Positions 35,801-45,753 of a stretch of 64,000 bases of DNA are shown in pieces. Every line of letters starts with the position of its first letter. The stretch's first letter is position 1. A program made the translations under genes and the position numbers. The notes under the pieces were generated by a model. The model ran no database searches. It saw only the letters and a program-made list of their open reading frames with translations, and was not told the origin of the DNA. This DNA comes from Psococerastis gibbosa. Lineage: Eukaryota > Arthropoda > Insecta > Psocodea > Psocidae. The stretch spans positions 17,705,344 to 17,769,343 of the forward strand of contig OZ020487.1 in the NCBI GenBank assembly GCA_963971405.1. The letters are read 5' to 3'.

Positions 35801-38769
35801 TCACGAAAGTAAATTGTGTTTATTTTATAGTTTGTCCTACTTTGTCATTAACTTTAAGAGTTCAACCCACTATCCTTTTTGGCCCAAGCTCGACTGGTAT
35901 CTGTACTTGGTTAAGTCATGCCTTCGCCTGTTTCATTGCGTTAATAGTAAGCTTGTTTCAGCTTGTAGCCGGTGTAGGTTGACATCGAGAACGTATACCA
36001 GTTTGCAAATGGCCAAAAATGCATACGGAAACAATGCAAATATTCTCCGAAATCCATGGGGTCGTTGGCATTCGGCAAGGGGCCTATGGACCACTTTAAT
36101 TAGGCCTGGGTTCATAAAGTCATTTAAAAAAATTACCTATTGGTCCAAAGTCAATTTTCACTGGAAACATCGATGGTGGTAAAGACACGATTGAAATGTT
36201 AAAAATTAGAAGAAGGGGTTCTCAAAATGTTGAGCATATTATGTGACCACCACTACACCTAGATATTGCACTGTATCTACATTTAATACTTACCTCCCAA
36301 TGTTCAGTGGTCAATGCTAATTTGGGCACCGGTGGTACCGTTAATATCACCATTTCTAAAACTGAACGACTTCTAAGAAGACTGAGAAGCTTCCGGAAGT
36401 GTTGAATCATAGTGGCCAAGCCACTACCGCATAACACATCATTCGTGCCTACAAGAATCATCACTTTAGAAGACAAAACATATTCCTTTTCCTGGAATGA
36501 TTAAAAAAAATATATATTATTATTTGCTTACTGGCGGAGCAGGAATATTTTTGACCAAACACAGTAAGGTGAAAATACTACCGACAATACTTAACCAGAA
36601 TTAGAGGATATAGAAAAACTGGGCTTGGCAGGATTCGAGCCCACGATCTACGCCTAACCGGGGCGTCGTCTCATTACATCAACTGTTCTTGTGCGGGCTT
36701 GTGGACGACGCTCCGGTTAGGCGTAGATCGTGGGTTCGAATTCCGCCAAGCCCAGTTTTTCTAGATCCTCTAATTTCGGTTATAGCGTGGAGGTTACCTC
36801 TTCAACCAAAGTTAATTTAATGTCAGTGTTATATATACACTAGCGTATAACACTGCATAATAATGTGTTAAGACAATAGCCTACTTTCCTTTACTTCAGA
36901 AACATTTCAAAAATTTAAATATCCATTGATGTACCATTGGTTAAAAATGGCGTCCCCATATTTTGAGCTGAAGACTCCCCCGGAAAAATCTCTGGATCCG
37001 CCACAGGCTTGGTTGATTACCTAATGTAAAAAATACGGATGCTACCTCTGTAAGACTATCTAACTACTACTTGAAGAACACATATTAAGGTTACATTTTT
37101 TACAAACCTTAATTTTGCGTCGCAATTGGTTGATTCTCTGTCCGCTCACACAAAATCCTAGTGAACTAGGTACAGGGGTGTCTGGAATACCGAATAAGTA
37201 TTATCATGAGTAAGCTAGTAATCAGAAGATATCGGCAAAAGTGGGCGAATCCTGTACTTGTACCCTTGTACCTGTAACTGAGCGAGATTCTATAACCACA
37301 CTTACTGACAATCCTTCGGAGGGCATGTAAAGCAGGCAGCCATGGGCCGTCCTAGTTGTGTGTGAAAGAATATGAAATGATTAATTGCTATGGGACTATA
37401 AAAAATTCATATAAATATACAATCTTTTGCAGTAACTTTTCGATTTTTCTTCTGAAATATTTGGCCAATTACTAACAAAAACGTTCCCGTATAAAACAAC
37501 AGATCTTATAGCAGAGTACCGTAAATCAGTTGGTTTTTTGACATATTTATTTTAATTTTCATATTGCGGTTGCGGTTGGGGAACGAGGAATAAAATTAAT
37601 TTCGACAGTCAACATTTCGTAGTCCTTCCATATTTTCTTGCAATTTCTGTCTTAAGAGACACAATGAAGTAGGCTGCGATGAAATATCGTAGTGCTGTCA
37701 AACATTTCACATTCCTTATTAGCAGAAATATTTTTCTAATTTTTGATATAGGTATGATGTGTCTTAACATCGAATGGCCATAATTATTGAACTGTATCTG
37801 TAAATAATAACGGGTATATATAAACTACGCTGGGTAGACCCATACGTCACAGCAGAAAAACCTGCGTAACGCTTGCATAGCATGCCTCAGTCAACTTACC
37901 ATCGAGGAAACCATAGAGGGCGTCAACCGACCTGGGCGCCCCAGAAATGAGTACCTATCTACCGCAAGTGATGGAGGATATGGGGGCCAATACATACGTG
38001 GAGCTGAAGAGGGCGTGCCAGGTTCGAGGGGAGTGGAGGCATCGATGCCACATGCAGGGGCGGGTCCAGCCCAAATTTTGGGGGGGGGGGGGTAGTTGTG
38101 GGTCAAAATTCAAGAAACATGTGTAGTATCGATTAAATTCGAGCGTAATAAATTAACTAACAATGGATTTACTACATTTGGGGAGGGGGGAGCAGCTACT
38201 TGTATCCGTCCTTGGCCACGTGTTGCTGGCAACCAGCCAGCCGGTTGCAACGTGATGAAGAAGAACTTACCGTGTTTTTTTTTCTGTGACCCATGGCTTA
38301 GCTCAGCCTAGCTTTGTAATAGTGAGGGAATCCGGAGAAGTTCAAAAAAATTGGGACCAATCGGTATTATTAGAGACCATATACCAAAATTCAGATGAGT
38401 ATTTTTTCTAACGGATATTTTTGATAGCTTTACAATAGATATTTCCGGTGAAATTTGATGATAAAAAACCCGATATTAGGGGGGTCTGATTAGATGGTTA
38501 ATGTTCGGCTATGACAAATAAAAAATTTGCCTCGAGGGCCCAAGGGGAAAACAATATTTTTTTGATGATACACATTGAACTACCAAGATGTCACAGGGTG
38601 AAGCTGAGCCTGTCTTTACTAAAATTTACATAAGTTGTATTGAGTTCATAGGAACAATTCTTATGGAGTTAATGTAAGTGTTCTTACTTTCAGGCCTCTG
38701 TTGGAGAGCTATTTTTGCAAAACGAAGAAATATACTGTCTCCAAGTAACTGAAACTCTCCAAACTTAGG
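32817..38769 (-). CDS. SGNH/GDSL hydrolase-like gene (OSK-type?), seven exons, 5' end missing
   Basis: Exons 38769-38688, 37157-37108, 36491-36294, 35758-35512, 34926-34704, 33839-33739 and 32992-32817 join in frame with GT-AG borders to give 358 residues from the first exon found. All four SGNH blocks are present: LLGDSIF (S12), VSGQRI (G33), VGTND (N61) and DMIHP (D336, H339). This fits an active hydrolase/esterase fold; the substrate is unknown. Between the core and the DxxH block lies an insert of roughly 150 residues rich in D/E/S/K (for example SSDEEND, EDDSSDDD). The arrangement recalls proteins annotated as oskar-like, but I see no LOTUS domain and do not claim orthology. The start codon is not found; 44926-44804 is a weak candidate first exon. 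An alternative is an ordinary insect SGNH hydrolase. Confidence 0.8.
36580..36830. repeat. Head-to-head pair of tRNA-derived SINEs
   Basis: The right half (36691-36830) reads as a tRNA-like head with B box GGTTCGAATTCC at 36733-36744, then the tail block CCTCTAATTTCGGTTATAG and GGAGGTTACCTCTTCAACC shared with the SINE at 61861. The left half (about 36580-36672) is the inverted head and start of the tail. The A-box part is deleted in the right half. Lies in the SGNH-gene intron. Confidence 0.75.
37860..38075 (+). pseudogene. LINE reverse-transcriptase C-terminal remnant
   Basis: One frame reads TIEETIEGVNRPGRPRNEYL, then after a frameshift DMGANTYVELKRACQVRGEW. These are the RGRP linker and the ELK...DR..WR tail seen after non-LTR reverse transcriptases. 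Decayed. Lies in the SGNH-gene intron, opposite strand; a G tract follows at 38080-38092. Confidence 0.6.
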
Positions 38770-39199
38770 CTGAAACGAATGAAAGGGTTAGATCAGAAAT
38801 AAATCTAATTATAGGTGTAGGTTGATTAAAATTAATACCGATATCATATAAAATGATCGACGAACTACCTATGTTCCAACTATAAGCTTAATACCATAAT
38901 GTAGTTCAGAAAATACAGACATGTTTTCATACACCATTGATTTAATTACCAAAGACAATTGAGCGTTAACGTAGACTACGCCAGAATTGAGTGCGGTGCT
39001 GACGATACACCGAAGCTGAACATACAAATTGTACCTAGACGTAACGCATTGTTTTTGTTTTATTTTCGTTACTCTTATCATAAGTATTATATTGCATATT
39101 AAAGAGTTGTCCCTACTCCGCGCAGGAATTTATAATTTAGAGTCTAAATTTTTGACTATTTATAATTTACAAGCAAGTGGTTAGACCTAGCATGTTATA
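38770..39199. other. Stretch upstream of the first found SGNH exon
   Basis: AT-rich; the missing 5' exon or exons may lie here or farther up. A 70-codon minus-strand ORF at 38869-39081 has no convincing start or donor. Confidence 0.3.
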
Positions 39200-39533
39200 T
39201 GAGAAAGGCCGAAGGACAAAGACTGCATGTGGCCGAGATGAGGATGCTGCGACGGTCCCTGGGCTTCACACAAGCTGAAATTAAGACTGCCAGCATAGTC
39301 GATAAAGCCCCAGAACGACGACCACGTCGAAAGAAGGCAGCCAGATGACCTGATACGGCTGATAAAAACATACTGAAGCTGAGGGAAAAAGAAGACGAGG
39401 ATGGCTCAGGCTAACGGTAGAAGGAAAAGTTCGCCAAGACTTTCGAACTGTAGGAGCAACTGTAGTCGAAGAACAGAATCGCAAGGAGTGGAAGAGAACC
39501 CGCCATGTCGGTGACCGCTAGATTCAAGCAAGG
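39200..39533 (+). pseudogene. LINE 3'-terminal remnant
   Basis: Frames read MRMLRRSLGFTQAEIKT, then after shifts VRQDFRTVGATVVEEQNR and EWKRTRHVGDR, the usual end of RTE/Jockey-like reverse transcriptase ORFs. Several frameshifts and stops. An A-rich tract follows at 39827-39846. 39850-40668 has nothing I recognise. Confidence 0.6.
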
Positions 39534-40671
39534 AAAAAGTAAAAAGGAGTTAAGGCAACTAATTTTTTTTAGGGTATTTAATATTGATGACGTCTAGAAC
39601 CTACATTGACACATTGTATTGTACCTTGCGGTTAAAAATAAATAAGTACATGGTGTATTGTATTGTGGACGACCTCTTGGAATATACCATCCGCGAGCGT
39701 ATGAATTATACTTTTCAAAATCGAAGCTCTACAGTTGCGAAGCTTGGGGTACTGGTACTATTCTAACTTTCTAACTGAAGCGGTTATTTGATACATTCTG
39801 TTTGAATGCGATAATCTTAAAAATTAAAAAAAAAAAAAAAAAAAAACTAGAATCGAATCAGAACTAATCTAACTCATAGGAAACGCCTTAGAATATAATA
39901 GAATAGAATATCTCTAACAAGAAACCCCGAGGAATCACAGATACGCACCCCTTGCACTACAACCCATTACTGTCCCCAACACCATAACAACTAGACAGTA
40001 AAAAGTCAGGAAAAATATACGAATCACTCCACACCTCACCTGATCACTAATACCGCCGGTACTGACGTATTTACTGACCATGTACAGCCCGCTATATGAT
40101 ATCGATGGTAAAAGAAGATAATTATTTGTTCATATAGCTACCTTACTTAGCACACAAAAAATTATAATAATTACACCCACACAGCTAAACATAATAAAAA
40201 TTGTACATTTTTGAATTTGTAACTAATCATTCAAAATAAAAGTTATCGTACCCAGCCCAACATCCTCTCTCTTATCACTGCTAAACAGAAAAAGAGCTCC
40301 TATGTTACCCACGGGACAAGGCCCGGGTGAATAAAAGCCCGGATGGTCTAAGTCTTGAAATTCCGACTAGACTAGAGGTTTTTTTTTGTCAGTCTGCCTG
40401 TAACCTAGGACCGGTTCATTTATTTCATTATGACACTGTACCTTCACTCCTCCTTTCATATGAAAAGTCAGCGTATTCGTGTAGGACATTTTATCAAAAC
40501 TGTCAAGCACAGAACAACATAATATATAATGCTGTCAAGTGTCAACTTTCGAACACTTTCCGGTGGCCGGCGTCATCATGGTTTTTCTGGGCTCTAAAAT
40601 CTTGAAATAATAGAGATGTTATGTGTCGGGTCTGTTGCGATGACAACCATCCGGTGTTTATCTTTGCCTTA

Positions 40672-41058
40672 GGCGCCCATTCCATTGACCGGCTAGGGCT
40701 ATTTCCAAAAACGGTTACGTGGTAGTAGACATTCAAGACTTAGGTGGCGTTTCCATCGATCTCGCATTGCAGAATGCAAATGACATTGACGGAAATTAGA
40801 ATTTTTCTTTTTATAGAAATCTATTAAAATGTTTGTAATTAACATATCCCACATGGCGCCATTTTTTAATTTTAGTTTGTTTGTTTTTGATTTTACTGTA
40901 TGATCATTGATCAATTTTTTACTATTTCATAGAGGAAAATAAACATTTCCGTCAATTCTGCAATGCGAGGTCGGTGGAAACGCCACCTAAGTCTTGAGTG
41001 TCTGCTACCACGTCACCGTTTTTGGAAATAGCCCTAGCCGGTCAATGGAATGGGCACC
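40672..41058. mobile_element. Foldback MITE family F, long subtype, copy H
   Basis: 387-bp double palindrome. The outer arms run from GGCGCCCATTCC through the ACGTGGTAGTAGAC block to CAAGACTTA. Inside sits a second palindrome (40743-40987) whose ends, GGTGGCGTTTCC, resemble family F termini. A roughly 130-bp unique centre is shared with copies I, J and K. TTA left, TTT right. Confidence 0.85.
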
Positions 41059-41132
41059 TTTTAAAATTATCATTTAAAAATTGAATTTTATATTTGAATT
41101 CTAAATTCAACGCACTAATCTGCCAAAATGAT

Positions 41133-41941
41133 TTTTTTTTTTTTTTTTTTATATAAGTTGGGGTACAGGTGTTACCTGTGTGCACTTAAGCCTATTGGCC
41201 TATTGTGCCCCCTACAACAAAGTATCTACATCACTTCTACATCACTTTCTCGAGGCCTATCTCCCTCACGAGAGCCAGGATCTTGAGGGGATTCAGAAGT
41301 GGTAGGTCTTTTACATGTAACTGCAAGCTTTCCGAGCATGCTGCTCTTCTTCGTGCGATTGCATCGCATCGCATCGCAGGTCCTCCGCACCTTCATTGCA
41401 GAATCTGCAAGACTATAGTTGTCTCCCTAAGAGACTCCAGATATTTAACCCCAGGACCAAAGACGCCAAGGCCTGTTCTTGGTTTGGTACTTCCTAGCCT
41501 AGAGCCATCAGTATACCACTTGATTGTGTGACTATTGAGAATTCCTGCTGATTCGCAGCATTCTTTCATTGTCCCTAATATAGTTTCGAATTCCCTCCTA
41601 AAACAGTATTTTGGATGGATTCTATCGCTTGGCATATCCAGGCAGTGGTCAGACGCAGTCAGAGAGGCTGAGTCTCTCTTAATTGCCCTTCCACTCCTAG
41701 TAATGCCATTTCTGCAGAAGTTTCCACTGCAACATGGAGGGGTGGGAAGTCCAGTACTATCTCCATTGCTGCAGTGGGACAGGATTACATAGCCCCTGTA
41801 AAGCATCATGTTAGAGAATACGGGCTTCTGAATGTAGCCATAATTTGGATTATTCAGAGAAAAATTCTCATGTGGTTTGATTTTGCCATGTCCATGAAGC
41901 CATGACCAATGATATGGTTACAGCAGGAAAAGACAGGCAGA
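41133..41941 (-). mobile_element. 5'-truncated LINE with RNase H remnant, poly(A) and 12-bp target duplication
   Basis: TGCCAAAATGAT flanks both ends (41121-41132 and 41942-41953). A T tract at the left end is the poly(A) tail of a minus-strand insertion. The minus-strand frame (41393-41809) reads HTIKWYTDGSRLGSTK, then GLGVFGPG, the start of an RNase H domain with its DGS acid. This places it among non-LTR clades that carry RNase H (I/R1/LOA-like). The frame ends early and the reverse transcriptase is absent, so it is a dead, 5'-truncated copy. Confidence 0.85.
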
Positions 41942-42020
41942 TGCCAAAATGATAGTTTAATCCAAATATAAATAAATTTTATATTTAGATTGTCCTTTCG
42001 TACTTAGGCTTAGGCCCTTA

Positions 42021-42393
42021 GGCGCCCATTCCATTGACCGGCTAGGGCTATTTCCAAAAACGGTGACGTGGTAGCAGACACTCAAGACTTAGGTGGCGTT
42101 TCCACCGACCTCGCATTGCAGAATTGCCGGAAATGTTTATTTTTCTTTTTATAGAAATCTATTAAAATGTTTGTAATTAACATATCCCATGAAGCCATTT
42201 TTTAATTTAAGTTTGTTTGTTTGTGATTTTATTGTATGATCATTCATCAATTTTAACCATGGCATAGGGGAAAATAAACATTTCCGTCAATTCTGCAATG
42301 CGAGATCGGTGGAAACGCTACCTAAGTCTTGAATGTCTGCTACCACGTCATCGTTGTTGGAAATAGCCCTAGCCGGTCAATGGCCTTAGCACC
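42021..42393. mobile_element. Foldback MITE family F, long subtype, copy I
   Basis: Same architecture as copy H, TTA on the left and an eroded right end (GCACC). Only TAA separates it from copy J, which shares that triplet, suggesting insertion of one copy at the edge of the other. Confidence 0.82.
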
Positions 42394-42396
42394 TAA

Positions 42397-42787
42397 GGCG
42401 CCCATTCCATTGACCGGCTAGGGCTATTTCCAACAACGATGACGTGGTAGCAGACATTCAAGACTTAGGTAGCGTTTCCTTCGACCTCGCATTGCAGATT
42501 GCAAATGACATTGACGGAAATGTGTTTTTTTTAATAGAAATCTATTAAAATGTTTGTAATTAACATATCCCATGAAGCCATTTTTTAATTTTAGTTTGTT
42601 TGTTTGTGATTTTACAGTATGATCATTGATCAATTTTAACTATGGCATAGAGAAAAACAAACATTTCCGTCAATGTCATTTGCATTCTGCAATGCGAGAT
42701 CGGTGGAAACCCCACCTAAGTCTTGAATGTCTGTTACCACGTCACCGTATTTGTATTTAGCCCTAGCCGGTCGGTGGAATCGGCGCC
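42397..42787. mobile_element. Foldback MITE family F, long subtype, copy J
   Basis: 391-bp copy adjoining copy I, TAA on both sides. The outer arm reads TTTCCAACAACGATGACG on the left; the right arm differs slightly (CACCGTATTTGTATTTAG). A 17-bp orphan terminus of the same family (GGCGGCTATTTCACTCC, 42791-42807) follows. Confidence 0.82.
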
Positions 42788-42811
42788 TAAGGCGGCTATT
42801 TCACTCCTTAA

Positions 42812-43194
42812 GGCTGAGTGTTCAAAATGTTTTGTAAACAAGATATTTGGCTGACTTTTTGACGAAAATAATTTATTGCTCATTCCACAGATACAAAGAT
42901 AACAAAGTGAACAGATAAAAAACTCATAAAAAATCCAAGTTATCGCAGGAAGTTTATATTTTCAAAACTGGAATATTATTACATTAAAAAAATTGGATAA
43001 AGAGCCTTAAACCAATCTTGTAGCACAGTTGTAAATCTGTAAGGGAAATAGACAGCTTTCACAGAAAGCTCGTATTTTTTAAGATTTTTTCATCTGTTAC
43101 CTTTTATCTTTGTGGCTGTGGAACGAGCAATTAATTAATTTCATCCAAAAAGTACGATAATTTCTTGTTTACAAAACATTTTGAACACTCAGGC
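42812..43194. mobile_element. MITE with TTAA target duplication
   Basis: 383 bp with inverted ends GGCTGAGTGTTCAAAATG and complement, flanked by TTAA on both sides (42808-42811, 43195-43198). Complementarity includes TTTTGTAAACAAGA and inner blocks around AATTTATTGCTCATTCCACAG. TTAA is the piggyBac-type target, but there is no transposase inside. Confidence 0.82.
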
Positions 43195-43201
43195 TTAATA
43201 T

Positions 43202-43291
43202 TCCGTCATTTGTGTACCAATTGATGAGATTTTGTTTTAATATAGAGTAAAAAAATCTCACCAATTTATTAAAGAAGCACAAATGACGGAT
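43202..43291. repeat. Short palindrome with CCGTCATTTGTG arms
   Basis: The arms CCGTCATTTGTG and complement enclose a loop with a second complementary pair around GGTGAGATTTTTT-like sequence. About 90 bp, just after the TTAA MITE. The stretch 43300-44710 has no gene; a G tract is at 43420-43438. Confidence 0.55.
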
Positions 43292-44710
43292 TATTGACCT
43301 AATAAGGGTCGGTACACACGGATGATTCTGCCAGTCGCAATTTGCCGACGACTGTAGCCATAAGATTCTGATTGGCAGAAGATTTCTTGTCGCTTCCCAA
43401 GGTTTTGTGAAGTTGACGGGGGGGGGGGGGGGGGGGGCTGTGCAGTTTTATGCGGTCGGCTTCACACCAGCTAAGCCCTGTATATTTTGGTTTGCAAACG
43501 ATTTGCCGACGTCTTTTCCATTGTAGTCATAGGGCTAGCAGAAGATTTCTTTTTTTTTTCTCTAAGATTTCACCAGCTGGCGTGAAGCCGACCGCACAAC
43601 AACGCACGGTTTTCCCACTAGACACGCGCCAAACACGCGTCAACGTTGTCAACGTTACAAAATATTCGGAAGTGCGTTCAGAAATAAACTTTTCTCTACC
43701 ACCCTATCACCAGCCCATTTGTTCCTATGATAAATTCCTTCCCTTCCAGTCCTTCCTGGCTCCTTCAGTCCTTCGTGTACTCAGTACTCCGTGATCGTAG
43801 ACGATCTTCACGATAGAGCAAAGTAGACTTAGCAGTCCGTTATAAATGGAGTTTAATGGTGTCTTCTACTAAGTGGACGGATAGAAATTTTTCCGATGCG
43901 TTCCCGCCAAAACTTAAAACGCTTGATCGTCTAATTAATAAATTACATTAAATTTGATTAAAAAGTATTTTAACCCTTAGCCTAAAGCCTAAAGTGGCGA
44001 AATATGCGATCTACAGTGTCTTAATAAAACACACATACTGACTAACTGGAGGCAGCATATTACACTATGGCGGAGCTGAGCTGAAGCATCCATTATTAGA
44101 CCCACCATAGTGTGATACGGGGTTGTTACTGTGTACCCAGACTAAATTAATCATCGATTGCATTTTGGTATTATTGCGCAGTATGTTTCATAATAATATA
44201 TACTGTTCTATACAGATTTATTTCAGCAATTAGCAAAAAGAAGAGAGCAGAAAACGGTATTTATAATGAAAGCTACCGTAAATTCACGAGAATCAGGATG
44301 AGTTTTGCAGTCGTATGTAAGGGGACTCTGTATATACATACGACATTGATTAGGGAAAATGTAAGACGAAATTAACTATTTAATGTGTTGCAATGCATAT
44401 TTTGCCAGATCTAATAAATGTTCGGGTCTACAGTGAGCGGTAAGTGCTTTCGATGGTATAATTCAACGTCTTCCCAGGCCTCCACCCGAGTTGATAGCTA
44501 GTGCCGATCTGCAGGTCTTGCGTAAGCGTGACGTAGCCAAGTCCGGGTACAAGTCCAGATAACTACATGTACAGTATGTAGATTTTGAGTCTACTCAACT
44601 TGACCTTGATTACTGGGTCGCAAAACACATGCCTCTGATACTGCATTTTATACCCTTGTTATGAGGAGCCTACATTTTATTTCATTATTTTATGTTTTAT
44701 TATTATGTAT

Positions 44711-44926
44711 TCACGGTTCTGCCAACAATTCCATGCCCACATGAATTTTACCAAATAAAAACATATCTAAATATGAACTATATACGGCGAGGACACATGA
44801 TACTTTTAAGACATGGCGGAAGCTCTGAATATTTCTCTGGTAAGGCGGCATGACGGTGTAGGCTACACGTTCCATCAAGAAGCCAGAAAGGATTTTCTGC
44901 ACGGTTGCGAGATTGTTCTCCGACAC
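44711..44926 (-). CDS. Hypothetical ORF; possible first exon of the SGNH gene
   Basis: Starts MSENNLATVQKILSGFLMER with balanced composition. If spliced after VLK at a weak GTATCA donor (44804), its phase would fit the first SGNH exon at 38769. There is no recognisable domain and no independent support. It lies between TIMM9 and the SGNH gene on their strand. Confidence 0.25.
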   Translation of the reverse strand: MSENNLATVQKILSGFLMERVAYTVMPPYQRNIQSFRHVLKVSCVLAVYSSYLDMFLFGKIHVGMELLAEP

Positions 44927-45344
44927 ATGCTAACTCTCGCGCCAGTTGAAATTTAAGTGTAACAGAGTTTCCTTCTTTTCACATTAAAATTGCTACATTT
45001 TTTAAGTTGGTACCGCTTTTCTCAGAGAATGGCTTGAAATATTTTAACCTACAATTTTTCAAAATGTAGCTTGCACCTGAATCTATATGATAGGCAGAGA
45101 AGGCGAGAAAGAATATAATATCATATCTATGAACATGAGTCTTAAATTAACCTTTGCACGTCACTTAGGAAACCCTTAGGAGCGATACATAAGATATACC
45201 ACAGGTGCTTTATTTTAATGCATTACGATCCGCTGGCGTCCTAGGTTCTCGATGGCGTAAATAGCTGACTTGTTACTTTAGAAAAATCTAATATACGTAG
45301 GTACTAATTAATATTGATAGGATAACGTACAAAATTGCACATGG

Positions 45345-45655
45345 ATTATTTTTGCTTTCCGATTTATACGTAGTATAAGGAAAGCTTTGTGATGGTCGAC
45401 ATTTTCGATTCCGAGATTTCAACGGATTTACACGTTTTGAGGTGAGCAAGTTGAATCCACGAGAGCAGAGCGTGTTTCAAACGTGGTAGTGTGCACAGCG
45501 TTGGCAGGGGAACATGGTAAGACATGATAACGCGCTGAGATTATACTAGGCAGTCTACGTGCGTGGCGAGTACTGGTCACCTCCGAATTAATAGTGGGAC
45601 TTTACTATGTTTCCCAAGTGGTTCGGAATCCACTATAATCAGGAGGTTCATAAGA
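45345..45655 (-). repeat. Partial repeat X joined to inverted repeat B
   Basis: 45345-45442 is the terminal part of repeat X (GCTTTCCGATTTATACGTAG to GGATTTACACGTTTTGAGG). It is followed without spacer by an inverted repeat B copy ending near 45655. Truncated pieces; no coding. Confidence 0.6.
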
Positions 45656-45753
45656 AATAAGAAGAATTTTCAATGGAATAAAACACTAAGTCTAAATTAA
45701 CAGCTTTATTTATAAGAGGCTTATGCTAACTGTGTGTGCCATAATTTAACAAA

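Noticed and set aside
39827..39846. Poly(A) tail of a processed pseudogene
   Set aside because: It lies about 290 bp after the LINE remnant with unrelated sequence between, and no target duplication is visible.
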